Below are positions 36,312-46,419 of a DNA stretch of 64,000 nucleotides, one piece after another. The notes under the pieces were generated by a model. That model searched no databases. It saw only the letters and a list, made by a program, of their open reading frames with translations, and was not told the DNA's origin. The stretch is from positions 4,588,001 to 4,652,000 of the forward strand of contig JACGCM010001948.1 of assembly GCA_014058105.1 (NCBI GenBank), written 5' to 3'. Made by a program: the position numbers and the translations under genes. The stretch's first letter is position 1. The number at the start of each line of letters is the position of its first letter. The stretch comes from Kingdonia uniflora (lineage: Eukaryota > Streptophyta > Magnoliopsida > Ranunculales > Circaeasteraceae).

Positions 36312-37640
36312 AATGCTTGTAATGTGCAACATTGGATGATGGAATATGAGAGGCCTAAATGACCCTGTTAAGCAAGTCGAAGTAAGAAACTGGATTAAAA
36401 TGTACAAGTTGGTAGGTATTGGTTTGGTTGAGAATAAAATCCTTGAAAAAAAAAAGTAGAGGACTCTATTTGTAAAGATTGGGAAAAGATCCAAAACTAC
36501 TGCCACTCCCCAAAAGGCAGAATTTGGTTCTACTGGAATCCCAATATGTTTGAGATCGATGAACAAGTAATTTCTATGGAAGTCACTAATGTAGAACAAA
36601 AAAAGTTTTATTTGACTATTGTGTATGGCTGTAATGAGAGAAAAAAGAGAGAAATTGTGGGATTATATTATAAGAAAGAATGCTAATATGACCCTTCCTT
36701 GGGCTCTTATGGGGGACTTCAACTCTATTCTCCATTCCAATGAGAAAGTGGGAGGACCCTCAGTTACTAATACAAATTTTTGTGATTTCTTTAATTGTAT
36801 ACAAGCCACAGGACTCGTGGATTGTAAGTACAAAGGAAGCTTCCTCACCTGGTCAAACAAGAACACCCTTGGGAGAAGAATCTTTTGCAAGCTCGACAGA
36901 GTATTGGTGAACAGTGATTGGATCAATGCCTTTAACCAGCCTGAAACTGAGTTCCTTAAGCCTGGTGTGTCTGACCATTTAGCCATGGTATCATACATCC
37001 ATCAACCTATCAAGGGAGGAGCAAAACCTTTTAAATTCTTCAATCACTGGACGCAGGATGCAGGGTTTATTGATCTGGTTAAAGAAGGCTGGGAAACTAG
37101 AGTGGTTGGGAATCCAACATTCTGTTTTATTCAGAAGATGAAAGTGGTCAAGAAGAAGCTTAAGGCAAGATTTTCTTGTGCCTATGGAGGCCTAAGTGAA
37201 AGAGTTCAAATGGCTAAAAAAAAGCTTGAAGCTGTGCAGGAAGTGCTACATGATGATCCCGCTAATATTGAAGCTGCAGTTAGAGAAAGACAGGAGATTG
37301 AGGAGTACACAAATCTGATCAGAAATGAAGAAGCCCAAAGTAGACAAAAGTCCAGAACACAGTGGTTAGGTCTTGGTGACTCAAACACTGCCTTTTTCCA
37401 CAAATCCATTCAAACGAGAAGAGCTAGGAATAGAATATCAAGCATGGAGGATGAAGATGGAAATAAGACAGAAAATGCAGAAGACATCACTAGACTGGGA
37501 GTTGATTATTTTACTGGAATTATGGGAACAAAGGAACCAAAAAACACTGATTGGGATTTTCTGAACAATGTAGTCGTTGAACAGATTAGCAATGAGATGG
37601 AGGAAGAGCTCAAGAAAGATGCAACAAAGGTGAAATTGTG
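36312..37640 (+). pseudogene. LINE ORF2, endonuclease region
   Basis: Likely start ATG 36312 (MLVMCNIG, stop, WNMRGLNDP); the stop replaces a Trp codon. A frameshift in the A-run near 36450 moves to the frame open from 36619 to 37644. Endonuclease landmarks: LMGDFNSIL at about 36704-36730 and VSDHLAM at about 36967-36987, both catalytic blocks of the apurinic-type endonuclease. The linker (37080-37600) is helical with GDSNTAFFHKS, a common feature of plant LINEs. Confidence 0.85.
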
Positions 37641-38775
37641 GTAGCACTCTCCTTACTAAACAATGACAAGGCTCCTGGGCCAGATAGATTTACGGCCTTA
37701 TTCTATAAGAAAGCCTGGAGTATTATTGGAGATGATTTTGTGAGCGCAATTCTAAACTTCTTTAAATCTGGTAATATGATCCGAGAGCTCAATGCGACGA
37801 TTATTGCTTTGATACCCAAAAAGGAGTGCCCCAGAAGGTTTAGTGATTACAGACCTATAGCTTGCTGCAACACAATGTACAAGTGCATATAAAAGATTAT
37901 CACAGGCAAACTGAAGATGGCTATAGGTCAGATTATCTCGCCCAACCAATCAACCTTTATCTTGGGAAGGTACATTACAGAGAATATTCTACAGTCTCAT
38001 GAAATTCTTAGGAATTATCATCGGAAGAATGGGCCAAAGAGGTGTAATGCCAAGATTGATCTTAAAAAGCCTATGTCATGGTGAGCTGGAGTGCAATCTT
38101 AAGAATCCTTGTGAAATTCAAGTTTCCATCTAATATGATCAACTGGATTGAAGCTTGTATCTCTACTCTTAGGTACTCGATCTCAATTAACGGTACTTTG
38201 GAAGGCTATTTCCCTGGGAAGAGAGGTATTAGACAAGGGGATCCAATGTCTCCTTATATTTTCGTTATGGTTATGGAAGGAAGTGGAGATGGATAGATTC
38301 AAGTTACACCCAAAATGTTAGAATCCTCCTATTTCACACTTGTGCTTTGCTGATGACCTAATAGTGTTCATGAAAGGAGAAGAAGAGACGGCGTAAATTC
38401 TTGCTTCAACCCTAGAGATTTTTCAGTACAGTACTGGGCTACAAGTTAACTTGGAGAAAAGCAAGATATACTTTGCAGGCATGTCTGACTTAGAAGTTAG
38501 TGTCATTGGTAAAGTCCTTGAATTTGAAAGAGGATCTCTGCCTGTAAAATATCTGGGTCTTCCTCTTATTACAACTCGTTTAAGGCACACTGATTGTCAA
38601 CCTTTGGTAGAGAACTTGTTTAAAAAGGTTCACTCCTGGAAAGCTAAATTCTTATTATACGCTGGAAGACTCACCTTGTTGAAAGCTGTGCTCAGTAGTA
38701 TGCAAGTTTTTTGGATGAGTTGTTTTGCCCTCCCTCAATCAACTATGAAAGCTCTCACTTCCATGTACAGATAGT
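37641..38775 (+). pseudogene. LINE ORF2, reverse transcriptase
   Basis: NNDKAPGPDRFTALFYKKAW (about 37655-37715), ALIPKKECPRRFSDYRPIAC, GIRQGDPMSPYIF (38223-38262) and the catalytic FADD at 38346-38357. Several frames are used (shifts near 37640, 38070, 38290) with stops at 37890 and 38396. The YLGLPL block (38552-38570) marks the thumb region typical of plant LINEs. Confidence 0.87.
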
Positions 38776-40036
38776 TTCTATAGGCAGGAACAGACGTTAG
38801 CAAGAAAGCCTGTTTAGTAAATTGGAACACCATCTGTCACCCTAAGACTGAAGGAGGTCTGGGGATAAAGAAGTTTGGGGTTTGGAACACAGCTGCAATC
38901 CTCAAGAATGTCTGGCAAATTGTGTCCCATAATGATTCCTTATGGGTGAAGTGGATTTATGCAAATTTGGTCTGTAATCACAACTTTTGGGCTCTAGCAT
39001 GCCCTCAGGATTGCTCATGGTCTTGGAGACACATTCTTAAAGCTAGAACCGCAACTGTCAACCTGGTTCATTACAATATTGGTAAGGATGATAAAACAAA
39101 TCTGTGGAGAGATCCTTGGCATCCACTTGGAGTGCTGAGTGACAGATTTACTGCCGCTATGCAATATGATTTTGTTCTGCATATGAATGCTCCTGTGGAA
39201 AAGTTAATCAGCAATGGTAGATGGAACCCGCCAGCAAAATATGCCCTCAGATTATCTGAGATTTGGAATGAGCTTGATCAAGTGGAGATTGATGTTGAGG
39301 GTGTGGATGAAGTAATCTGGAATCCAACCTCAACTGGTGAATTCACAATGAAAAGCAGCTATCAAGAAATTAGACATCAAAATCCAATCTGGAGATGGGC
39401 TTCATTAGTCTGGTTTCCTAGAAACATTGCAAGGCGTAGCTTCATATCTTGGCTGACCTTGAGGGGAGCTCTCAAAACTCAATCAAAACTCAAATCTTGG
39501 GGCATTGTGAACCAATCAAAATGCTTGTTCTGTTAGGATCATGAAGAAGTGGAAGCTCATATTTTCTTTGACTGCAGCTATGCACACTGGATTTGGGGGA
39601 AGCTGATAGAAAGAATGGGCTATCACAGAGCAGTTCTAGGCTACAATGAGGAGACTCAATGGGTGTTGTATCAAGCTACAGGTAAATCAATCAAAGCACT
39701 GATCATGAAACTTATACTTAACTGTTTTATTCATCATATTTGGAGGGAAAGAAACAAAAGGGTTTTTGAAGGCACTCAAAGTGAAGCTCGAGGCATCCTG
39801 CAATCCATCATTACTACTGTCAAACTGAAGCTTGTTGTTAAACAGTTTCGAATTCATGACTCAGAAGAAAATAGATACATTGCTGAGCTGTGGAGTTTGA
39901 ACAGTGAATGGATTACCCCAGAAATCAGTTTGTGCACTTGGAAAAAACCTGAACCAACTGTTTGCATGATTAATACTGCAAGTTCTCTGTCAAACGTTGG
40001 GACTTGGGAGTTATGGAGCACTCTTGAGAGAAGCTG
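38776..40036 (+). pseudogene. LINE ORF2, C-terminal region with zf-RVT
   Basis: Two long frames split by one stop (39534-39536). Words GGLGIKKFGVWNTA, DPWHPLGVLSDRF and WFPRNIARRSFISWLTLRG. The zf-RVT zinc finger spans the stop (KCLFC ... EEVEAHIFFDCSYAHWIW, about 39520-39600). Known in plant L1 elements; believed to help RNA binding. Confidence 0.85.
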
Positions 40037-40440
40037 AGGGGCCAGCAATCATTGCTTGTGTTGAAAGATGTGTTGCTAAATATGTTATTTACCATGAATT
40101 TTAAAGTATAAAAGAAGGGCTGAAGTTGGCTATAAAATACAGGAGAGATAAGATTGAAATCAATTATGTTTCCATGTTAGCAGTCAAGATAATCAACAAA
40201 GAAACCAAGCCGGATTGGCAGTGTAAGGCAGTGGTTCCGGAAATTCTACAGATGGTGAATACTTTTCAATCCTTCAGCTGTCATCACACCTTTAAAGTAG
40301 CTAATAGAGCTGACATTATCCTTTCCAAATCTCTGACTGAGGTGGGCTTTCGGGAACTAAAAGCTACAAAATTCTCTGGAGAATTAAAGCTTCAAATTAC
40401 TGATGATGAGAATAGTAAAGCATACTTTAGAGTTCATTAA
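40037..40440 (+). pseudogene. LINE C-terminal RNase H remnant
   Basis: EGLKLAIKYRRDKIEINYVS and CHHTFKVANRADIILSKSLT resemble the later half of the plant RVT_3-type RNase H (E...A...G, E-x-N/D-S, H..R..N..AD). The E of the expected E-x-D-S appears as EINYVS, so the metal site is lost. Confidence 0.6.
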
Positions 40441-40569
40441 TTTGGTTTTGTTGGTCTCTTTGGGTGTTAGGCTCCCTGTTTCTCTCTTGTGCTCTTGAGA
40501 GAAGAGGGTTGTCCCCACCTTTGGTTTGTTTTCGTTTTTATACAATGCTTAATTTCCACACAAAAAAAA

Positions 40570-40581
40570 AACAATTTATTA
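40570..40581. repeat. Target-site duplication of the LINE, right copy
   Basis: aacaatttatta, identical to 33759-33770; the TR-GAG LTR resumes with cttgatgaatg. Confidence 0.85.
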
Positions 40582-40953
40582 CTTGATGAATGAAGAAAAT
40601 ACATAAAACTATTAGAGGAATTAAATTGAACTTACAGTACTTTATTTATAGTAGTTTGCTAAGCTATACTGCTTGCTACAAATACTCAACTAATTAGAAC
40701 TGTTTCCTAAAAATACTCCATTAATACTCATCTGCCTAAGATTAAATCAACTCCTAAATGTACTCAAGACTAAATCAACATCAGGACTAAGCCAACCACA
40801 GTTTAGACCACAGCAATAAGATGCACTAACTTGTGACATAAGTCTTGCACTCCTGTTTTAGAAACTCTGTTAAATTTGTTTAATAAAATACAATTGGGTG
40901 CATAAGTCTTAAAAACAAACAAACGCATAAGTCTTATCCACCCAATTGCAACC
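40582..40953 (-). repeat. 5' LTR of the TR-GAG element, larger part
   Basis: Matches 32290-32671. It lacks one arm of the LTR palindrome through a small deletion near 40910. Confidence 0.8.
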
Positions 40954-41090
40954 TTAGAATCCAAGTTGAGAACTTGGAATTTGAGGTAGTTTTGGCTTTG
41001 AGTTAGGCACTGTTGGAGGGGTTTTTATATTCAAAATCTGATGTGGCACCCAAAAATCAAAATGAGGTAGGCACTTTAGGAGATGTCTTA
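40954..41090. mobile_element. MITE-like right end
   Basis: Holds gagttaggcactgttggagg (about 41000) and ggtaggcactttaggagatg (41070-41087), the latter inverted with respect to 32085-32105. Further copies of the end motif at about 41384 and 41440 suggest more than one such element overlaps here. Confidence 0.4.
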
Positions 41091-41149
41091 GAGTCACAAA
41101 AGGTTGAGTCTTAGAATCCAATACTCAACCTTGTTCTTTTACTTCGCAA

Positions 41150-41390
41150 TTGGGCGCCCAAGTGTTGGACGCCTGTTTGTTTTTTAATCTGGCGCCCAAT
41201 TGTTTTTTATTTCACAAAAATTTAAATCGGGCGCCTAAGACTTGGGTTTTTTAAAAATTCAAATCGGACGCCCAAGTCTTAGGCACCTGATGAAAAAATA
41301 AATCAAAAAAAAATAAATAAATAAATAAAAAATGAAACATGCACCCAAGTATTGTACGCCTGTTAAAAAATCTAAGTCAGGTACTATTGG
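41150..41390. repeat. Palindrome-rich degenerate array
   Basis: Repeats of about 38 bp centred on GGGCGCCCAAG / CTTAGGCGCC-type near-palindromes at about 41152, 41191, 41229, 41266 and 41342, separated by T- or A-rich spacers ending aaatc. An (aaat)n run lies at 41309-41330. The TR-GAG LTR has an analogous palindrome (GGTGCATAA...TTATGCACC) followed by ctgtttt, so the array may derive from a related LTR. Confidence 0.55.
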
Positions 41391-41402
41391 AGGAAATAGA
41401 AC

Positions 41403-41446
41403 CTCACTGACTTGGATTTCGTTTTTTTTTAACCAAGTCAGTGAGG
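41403..41446. repeat. Inverted repeat with 14-bp arms
   Basis: cctcactgacttgg and ccaagtcagtgagg face each other across about 16 bases with a T run. The right arm runs into ggcactttaggaga, the MITE-like end motif. Confidence 0.8.
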
Positions 41447-41479
41447 CACTTTAGGAGAAGCTCTAACTGCTTAGAGATG

Positions 41480-41886
41480 TCTTGTTTACCTGCAATACAA
41501 GTATAAGTCAAATGCAATCTTGAACATTGCTACTACGTGATCCATTATTTTTTGTTAAGCAAGTTGAAAAAGTTAGTTAGCTGGCCTCCCTTAGATTAGC
41601 ATTTAATAGCTTCAGTTGCTACGAAATCCACATCTAAGACTGATACCATACCGGTTGAGATTGTAGAAATTGCATTTTCCAAACGACTTTTCAATAGTCC
41701 AATATTTCTAGTCATTGAACAAACATTTGGTTCACGGGAATTTCCACACTGGACCACCCCCTTTGTAATGCCACCCTGGAATACATTCCCTGTCAAGATG
41801 GATGGGTGAAACTGAAACGTCTACAATGGGGCATCATGGGTCCAGACTACAATAATTTCCCACCTTTAAATTTAAAACTATATTGG
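41480..41886. other. Upstream flank of the NIMIN-like gene
   Basis: Non-repetitive within the window, no element signature. The minus frame 41796-41596 has no recognised domain and is probably chance. Confidence 0.4.
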
Positions 41887-42052
41887 TTGACTGGAAACAA
41901 AGGTCATCGTTTCGTCGATGTTTCATCAACAGCACAGCTCGATTACGTTGTACATATATACACCCAATAACATCATCAGCAGCCTTACGTCATCATCTCC
42001 CTTACATCACCAAGCATGACGTATTCCCCACAACACATACACCGATATAAAG
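41887..42052 (+). promoter_or_regulatory. Candidate promoter with W-box, paired TGACG and TATA
   Basis: TTGACT (41887-41892) is a WRKY core. TACGTCA (41986-41992) and TGACGTA (42017-42023) are inverted copies of the TGACG motif bound by TGA bZIP factors. TATAAAG at 42046-42052 stands 73 bp before the likely ATG. TGA factors act with NPR1, the partner of NIMIN proteins, so this combination fits the gene's proposed role; short motifs can also occur by chance. Confidence 0.5.
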
Positions 42053-42092
42053 AGGGAATGAAGAAAAAACTAGTCTCCTTCGTACAACAACA

Positions 42093-42107
42093 ATGGAGAG
42101 AACTTGA
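42093..42107 (+). CDS. Upstream ORF of four codons
   Basis: ATG GAG AGA ACT TGA, 17 bases before the main ATG at 42125 and in the probable 5' leader. It could reduce translation of the main frame. Confidence 0.4.
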   Translation: MERT

Positions 42108-42124
42108 AAACCAAGTGTGACACT

Positions 42125-42484
42125 ATGGAGTCGAGAAAGCGAGAATTTGCCGATGTGATCGAGGGACGTAGGACGAAGAAGTTGAAGGGCGATAACGGGA
42201 TTACCGAAGCAGAGGTCGAGGCATTCTTTTCGATCTTACGGAGGCAACACTCTGTAGTCAAGTATTTCGGAAAGGATGATAATAAGGACCGTGGGATAAC
42301 GGATAAAGGATCGAGTTGGAAGCCGGTGTTTGAGTGGGGTGATTTCGTAGAAGCTAACGGAGTTAAGGCGACTAAAGAAAATGTAAAGGACGAAGAGGAA
42401 GAAGAAGAAGAGGGCGTGGACGAGAACGTGGCGGTTTTCGATCTAAATGTTGATCTTAATTCTGAAATTAATAAAAAAAACTGA
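42125..42484 (+). CDS. NIMIN2-like NPR1-interacting protein
   Basis: 119 codons, intact, the only clearly intact host-type gene. Start ATG 42125 (MESRKREF); the frame extends seven codons upstream without an ATG. Visible: a basic nuclear-signal-like N-terminus (RKRE, GRRTKKLK); TEAEVEAFFSILRRQHS at residues 26-42, matching the conserved E-E-V-x-x-FF-x-ILRR helix of Arabidopsis NIMIN2; an acidic run (EEEEEEEG); and VAVFDLNVDL near the C-terminus, an EAR-type repression motif. NIMIN proteins bind NPR1 in the nucleus and dampen salicylate-induced PR gene expression. Length fits the family (about 100-140 residues). Single exon, as usual for NIMINs. WKPVFEWGDF in the middle is unassigned. Confidence 0.7.
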   Translation: MESRKREFADVIEGRRTKKLKGDNGITEAEVEAFFSILRRQHSVVKYFGKDDNKDRGITDKGSSWKPVFEWGDFVEANGVKATKENVKDEEEEEEEGVDENVAVFDLNVDLNSEINKKN

Positions 42485-42839
42485 TTAGAAATATTGATGC
42501 AAAGGGGATCATCTTACAGTTTCATCTTAATTTTACTTTTGCTGCCATTTTTTTATGGGATCATGTAATAAGTGTGGCTTACTCTTTTGAAGCGTAGAAC
42601 ACTCCGATGTGGCAGACGTCGTCCGATAAACTAGAGTTGCATTTTATTGCAAGGAAAGTTTGAAATGTTCTTCAAGACTTCATTAGGCAAATAAGCAATG
42701 ACCCATTACAAGTATAAGCATTGATTTTCTACTTAAGTTCGCTCGCTCATAACTAAAGCATTTCACTAACTATTGTCTTCCAGATCTCATATTGTTTTCT
42801 TCACTTTGTACCAAGTGCACGTCTTCTTCACATGTTCAG
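42485..42839. other. 3' flank of the NIMIN-like gene
   Basis: AT-rich; no clear polyadenylation signal or element end. The 5' boundary of the Helitron remnant must lie here or at 42840 but was not found. Confidence 0.4.
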
Positions 42840-43212
42840 TGCTGCGAATTTTATGGATCCGAGCAGTGTTCCAATTGAACTATCTCGTCTTATTAATCTT
42901 GAACAAATTCTAACAGTTGGTGTACGTTTTTAAAGACAATAGTACAAATATAGTGGAAATGTGATCAATTTTGAACAAGATGTCAATGCGATAGCAACTT
43001 CTCTACCTTTCAAGCCTTCTAATTTATCTGCTATATTGATGGTGAACAGAAGTGGAGCACATGCGACCAAAGAGTTTAGAGTAGGACGAGAATTTGTGCA
43101 CCAAGCCTTAGCATGGCTAAAGGAGCACAATATCTACTGCAGAGATATTACGATTAATATAGGGTCCTTTCAAGAGTTACCAGAATACGATATACCTAAG
43201 AACCTACTGTAG
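42840..43212 (+). pseudogene. Helitron-associated DUF6570-like remnant
   Basis: One frame with two stops (42931-42933 and 42940-42942). MDPSSVPIELSRLINLEQIL, then GNVINFEQDVNAIATSLPFK, EFRVGREFVHQALAWLKEHN and YCRDITIN match the block that precedes the helicase-like domain in plant Helitron proteins (DP-x-x-VP, INFPQDV, F-x-VRR, AL-x-WLK-x-NN-x-Y-x-DI). No Rep motif or helicase domain follows; the sequence stops where an LTR starts at 43208. Confidence 0.75.
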
Positions 43213-43409
43213 TGGTTTATTCCGCATCTCGGACTCATACTTCATCTTCGACCAACATTCGAACTTTCGACCTCATCAACAGAGCACGTGACACATTTAT
43301 AACACAATCAGAATCAAGACAACAATATCAGAAAACAGTTACAACACGAGTTTCTCAACCAACACCGCTCGCCCATGATGCTTCTCATGCTCTTGGTTGA
43401 GAGCCGTCT
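43208..43409 (+). repeat. Partial LTR of the D/C family
   Basis: Starts TGTAGTGGTTTATTCCGCAT, nearly the same first 36 bases as the LTR at 43410, then diverges. Either a truncated older copy or a duplicated LTR start. Confidence 0.7.
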
Positions 43410-43937
43410 TGTAATAGCTTATTCCGCATCTCGGACTCATACTTCGCCCTCGACCTCATCAATATATTCAGTATCCCTAAGTTTCAGTCATCACTTTCGA
43501 CCTCTACATCACAGTTCGAGTAAAACAAATATACAGTCATCCACGAAGCCGTTATGAAGCAACAAAGACCAGAACGTTACACAATCTGGTCAAGGAATAT
43601 CTAACATATATTTTGTAACGTCCATGATTAAGAATCTTAATGGTCATCAAACGGTCATATTAGAAGACCTATAAATAGGACCAGAGAATTCCAGATGAGA
43701 GACGGAGGAATCTTCACTCAAACATTGCTTATACTTAAAATACTCGTTGTAATAAGTTAGCAATCTCAATAATATCACTCTCTATTTCTCAAAATCCTAA
43801 AGAGAGGTCGTGGTTTTTAACCTATTCAAAGGTTTTCCTCGCTAAATTATCTTATTAGCTATCACTTACTATTCTTGAGCGTTAGAAGCACATCTGGTGT
43901 AAAGGTTAACTTCGAATCCCAAAATTAGGCTATTACA
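43410..43937 (+). repeat. 5' LTR of element D
   Basis: TGTAATAGCTTATTCCGCAT...GGCTATTACA, 528 bp. CTATAAATA at 43669-43677 is the likely TATA box. Homologous to the LTR of C. Confidence 0.88.
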
Positions 43938-43939
43938 TT

Positions 43940-43957
43940 TGGCGCCGTCTGTGGGAA
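43940..43957 (+). other. Primer binding site of element D
   Basis: TGGCGCCGTCTGTGGGAA, identical to that of F, two bases after the LTR. Confidence 0.85.
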
Positions 43958-43968
43958 CTGAAATTCTC

Positions 43969-45563
43969 ATACTCATTGTCTCAGAAAATAGCATAATATT
44001 TCTGAACAAGATGACACCTCTAAATCAGAATACGCCAATTCCTCCAGGAGACGCAAGCACTGAAGTGGCGGAGTTACGGGCCAATCTCAACTTTGAAACT
44101 GAAAGGCGAGCTACTCTGGGGCAACAACTAGCCGGCGTCCAGGACGCATTAAAGGTTCTACAAAGTTAACAGGTCGTAACCCAGAAGAACAAAGGTGTGG
44201 TGCCGACTGCTTCGCGGGTTTCTATTCCCGACAGAATAGAACCTCACGCGAACAATCTTGGAGGTGAAGTTCGATCTAAGCATAAACAGCATGGGGGCGA
44301 ACTCGTTCTGATACTAGAGGTTCACCAAGAAGTCGATGGCGATCTCGCTAGAGTCAGACAAGAAGAGCCACCCCGAGGAAAAGTTTGAATTCCAGCTCTC
44401 GAGCGACTCAGTGAAGGAAGCGACTACCACATTTCTCGTGAAGGACGAGTCCCACGACCAACCACCACAGCTCGTCAATACGTGACTCAAGAACATGTTA
44501 AAAAGCGCATCAAAAAATTGCTCGATGCTCAAATTTATACCACAAAAGGAATCTACAATAGATTACAGAAGAGCCCGTTCGCACATGAGCTATTGGATGG
44601 CAAAGTCCCCACCGGGTTCCATACTCCGAAGATCCGAAAATACAAAGGGACTGATCCAGTGGAGCACGTCCAAGAGTTTCATGACGCTTTAGGTTTATAT
44701 TCATCATCTAATCACATTCTTTGCCGGCTTTTTCCTACCAGCTTATCAGGCGAACCTCTGCGATGGTTTCACACGCTACCTGAAGGGTACATTATAACTT
44801 TTGAGAATTGCGAGAACTCTTAGTTAAGAATTACTCACACAACAGAGATAAGGAGGAGAATCTAAATTCTCTTTTCAGCCTTAAGCAAGTACCGGGAGAA
44901 AAGCTCGAGACATTCACTAAAAGATTACTATTTCTACTTTTACCAATACTTTACTCATCGATGGAAGGGCGAAGGAGTACCTCGTCCTAAACAAACCTAC
45001 AACTTTGGAGGACATGATCGAAAAAATCAACGGATATATCGATCTCAAAAGAATGGTGTCCGACAGGCAGAAATCTCAAAAATTGCCATTGACAGCTAGA
45101 AATCAATCCACAGACCAAGATTTCAACTATGCTGCTGATCAGAGAGGAGACAAGAAGCGAACAAAATATAATGACGATCGACCTCGGAAAGGTAGTAATA
45201 TGCTAAATCCCTGTCTTCCCAAGATAAATTTAACCATAGCCCGCATTTATCCTATACTTCAGAAGGATAAGTTTTTTCGCAATGTATAGTATCTCCAACC
45301 CATTGAGAACAAACCATATTGCATTCACCAATAAAACTGAACATTGATTTGCTTTATAATGACTGTTGGAGTATATTTTTACGGATGGACAAATGCATGA
45401 ATACATTGTGGTCGTTGAGATTTACAAAAATGGAAGTTACGGACTTCCTACAGAAGTCGTGCGGGTCGAAGAACCGGAAGGGGAGAAGCATTTAAACCAT
45501 ATATCCCTCAGCCACTTTATTGATACTCAGGCAATCAACCAATCGAACAGAAGCAAAAGATGA
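43969..45563 (+). pseudogene. Element D gag
   Basis: Starts near MTPLNQNTPIPP (44009). A short coiled segment (ELRANLNFETERRATLGQQL) precedes the capsid domain at 44482-44823 (CRLFPTSLSGEPLRWFHTLP). Later frames carry LEDMIEKINGYIDLKRM (about 45008-45060) and an EYIFTDGQMHEYIV segment. Stops at 44167 and 44388 and at least three frameshifts. Confidence 0.85.
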
Positions 45564-45590
45564 CGTGTTGGCCAATGTCACGACTTTTCC

Positions 45591-46140
45591 ATGAACGATA
45601 AAGAAGCTCATTTTCTTCCCATATCCAGCTCCAAACATTCAGGGATTCCTTTCGATGACTGTGATGTTTTTTATGTCAGCTTCCCTCACCATGATGCTTT
45701 GGTAATCATGTTAAAAATGAGAAATGTTGTACTACATACAATAATGATAGATACTAGTAGTAGTATTAAACTACTATTTCAAAGAACGATTGATCAGATG
45801 GGACTAGCTGACAAAGTACAGCCCAGTGGCATTGATATCTGTGGATTCAACGGCTCTAGAGAAGAACGTGTACGAAAGATTATACTTTCTATTACTGTAA
45901 GACCAGCAACAGTTGATGTTGTATTTTATGTTATCAATGCAAATTTTTATTATTTGAGGATAATGGGACGTTGCTGGTTACATAATATACGAGCCATTCC
46001 ATCGACCTATCATTTGGTGCTACGATTTGAATGGAATGATGGCATATACAAAAGCAAAGGAAGTTAGAAGTTAGCTGGAGCATGTGAAAATTTAATCGTC
46101 ATTGTACCAGAGCCATCAAAGCCACAACTCGCATAGCAAT
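45591..46140 (+). pseudogene. Element D aspartic protease
   Basis: 158-codon open stretch. The active site reads IDTSSSIKLLF (about 45748-45780): the invariant Gly of DTG is Ser, which should abolish activity. GFNGSREERV and LRIMGRCWLHNIRAIPSTYH complete the domain. Confidence 0.86.
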
Positions 46141-46419
46141 TACAGAAAATAAAATGGGACATTGCAGAAAACTTTACAGTGAACTCTACAGAAATCCAGC
46201 TGCCATGTGCAGAAATCACAGAGTACGTTAAAATCAGTGAGGATAAGCGAGGAATATATATTGGCACTTTTCTGCCGGTAGTAGAACGAGATGCTCTTAT
46301 CCAGTTCCTTAAAATTAACAGTGATGTCCTTGCTTGAGCGTTTCATGAAACGCTTGGCATTGATCCAAATCTGGCCTGCCATAAGCTTAATTTAAAAGAT
46401 AAAGCTAAAGCCGTCGAAT

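Larger units (their letters stand above)
33771..40569 (+). mobile_element. L1-clade LINE, nearly full length
   Basis: About 6.8 kb with a 5' leader, ORF1, ORF2 (endonuclease, reverse transcriptase, zinc finger), a terminal RNase H and an A-rich tail (40560-40569). A 12-bp target duplication flanks it. It landed in the LTR of the TR-GAG element. Frameshifts in both ORFs show it is inactive, though many domains remain long and readable, so it is one of the younger insertions. Confidence 0.93.
32248..40953 (-). mobile_element. TR-GAG type copia element, split by a LINE
   Basis: Minus-strand element. 3' LTR at 32248-32671, gag-only interior of about 1.06 kb, primer site at about 33731-33719, and a 5' LTR at 33732-33770 plus 40582-40953, interrupted by the LINE. 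No protease, integrase or reverse transcriptase. Gag-only copia elements of this form are known from plants as TR-GAG and need help from full elements. Confidence 0.75.

Noticed and set aside
36663..36998. Minus-strand 111-codon frame
   Set aside because: Shadow of the LINE endonuclease.
42970..43212. Host gene encoding an 83-residue protein
   Set aside because: The sequence matches the Helitron DUF6570-like block and the frame extends upstream through stops.
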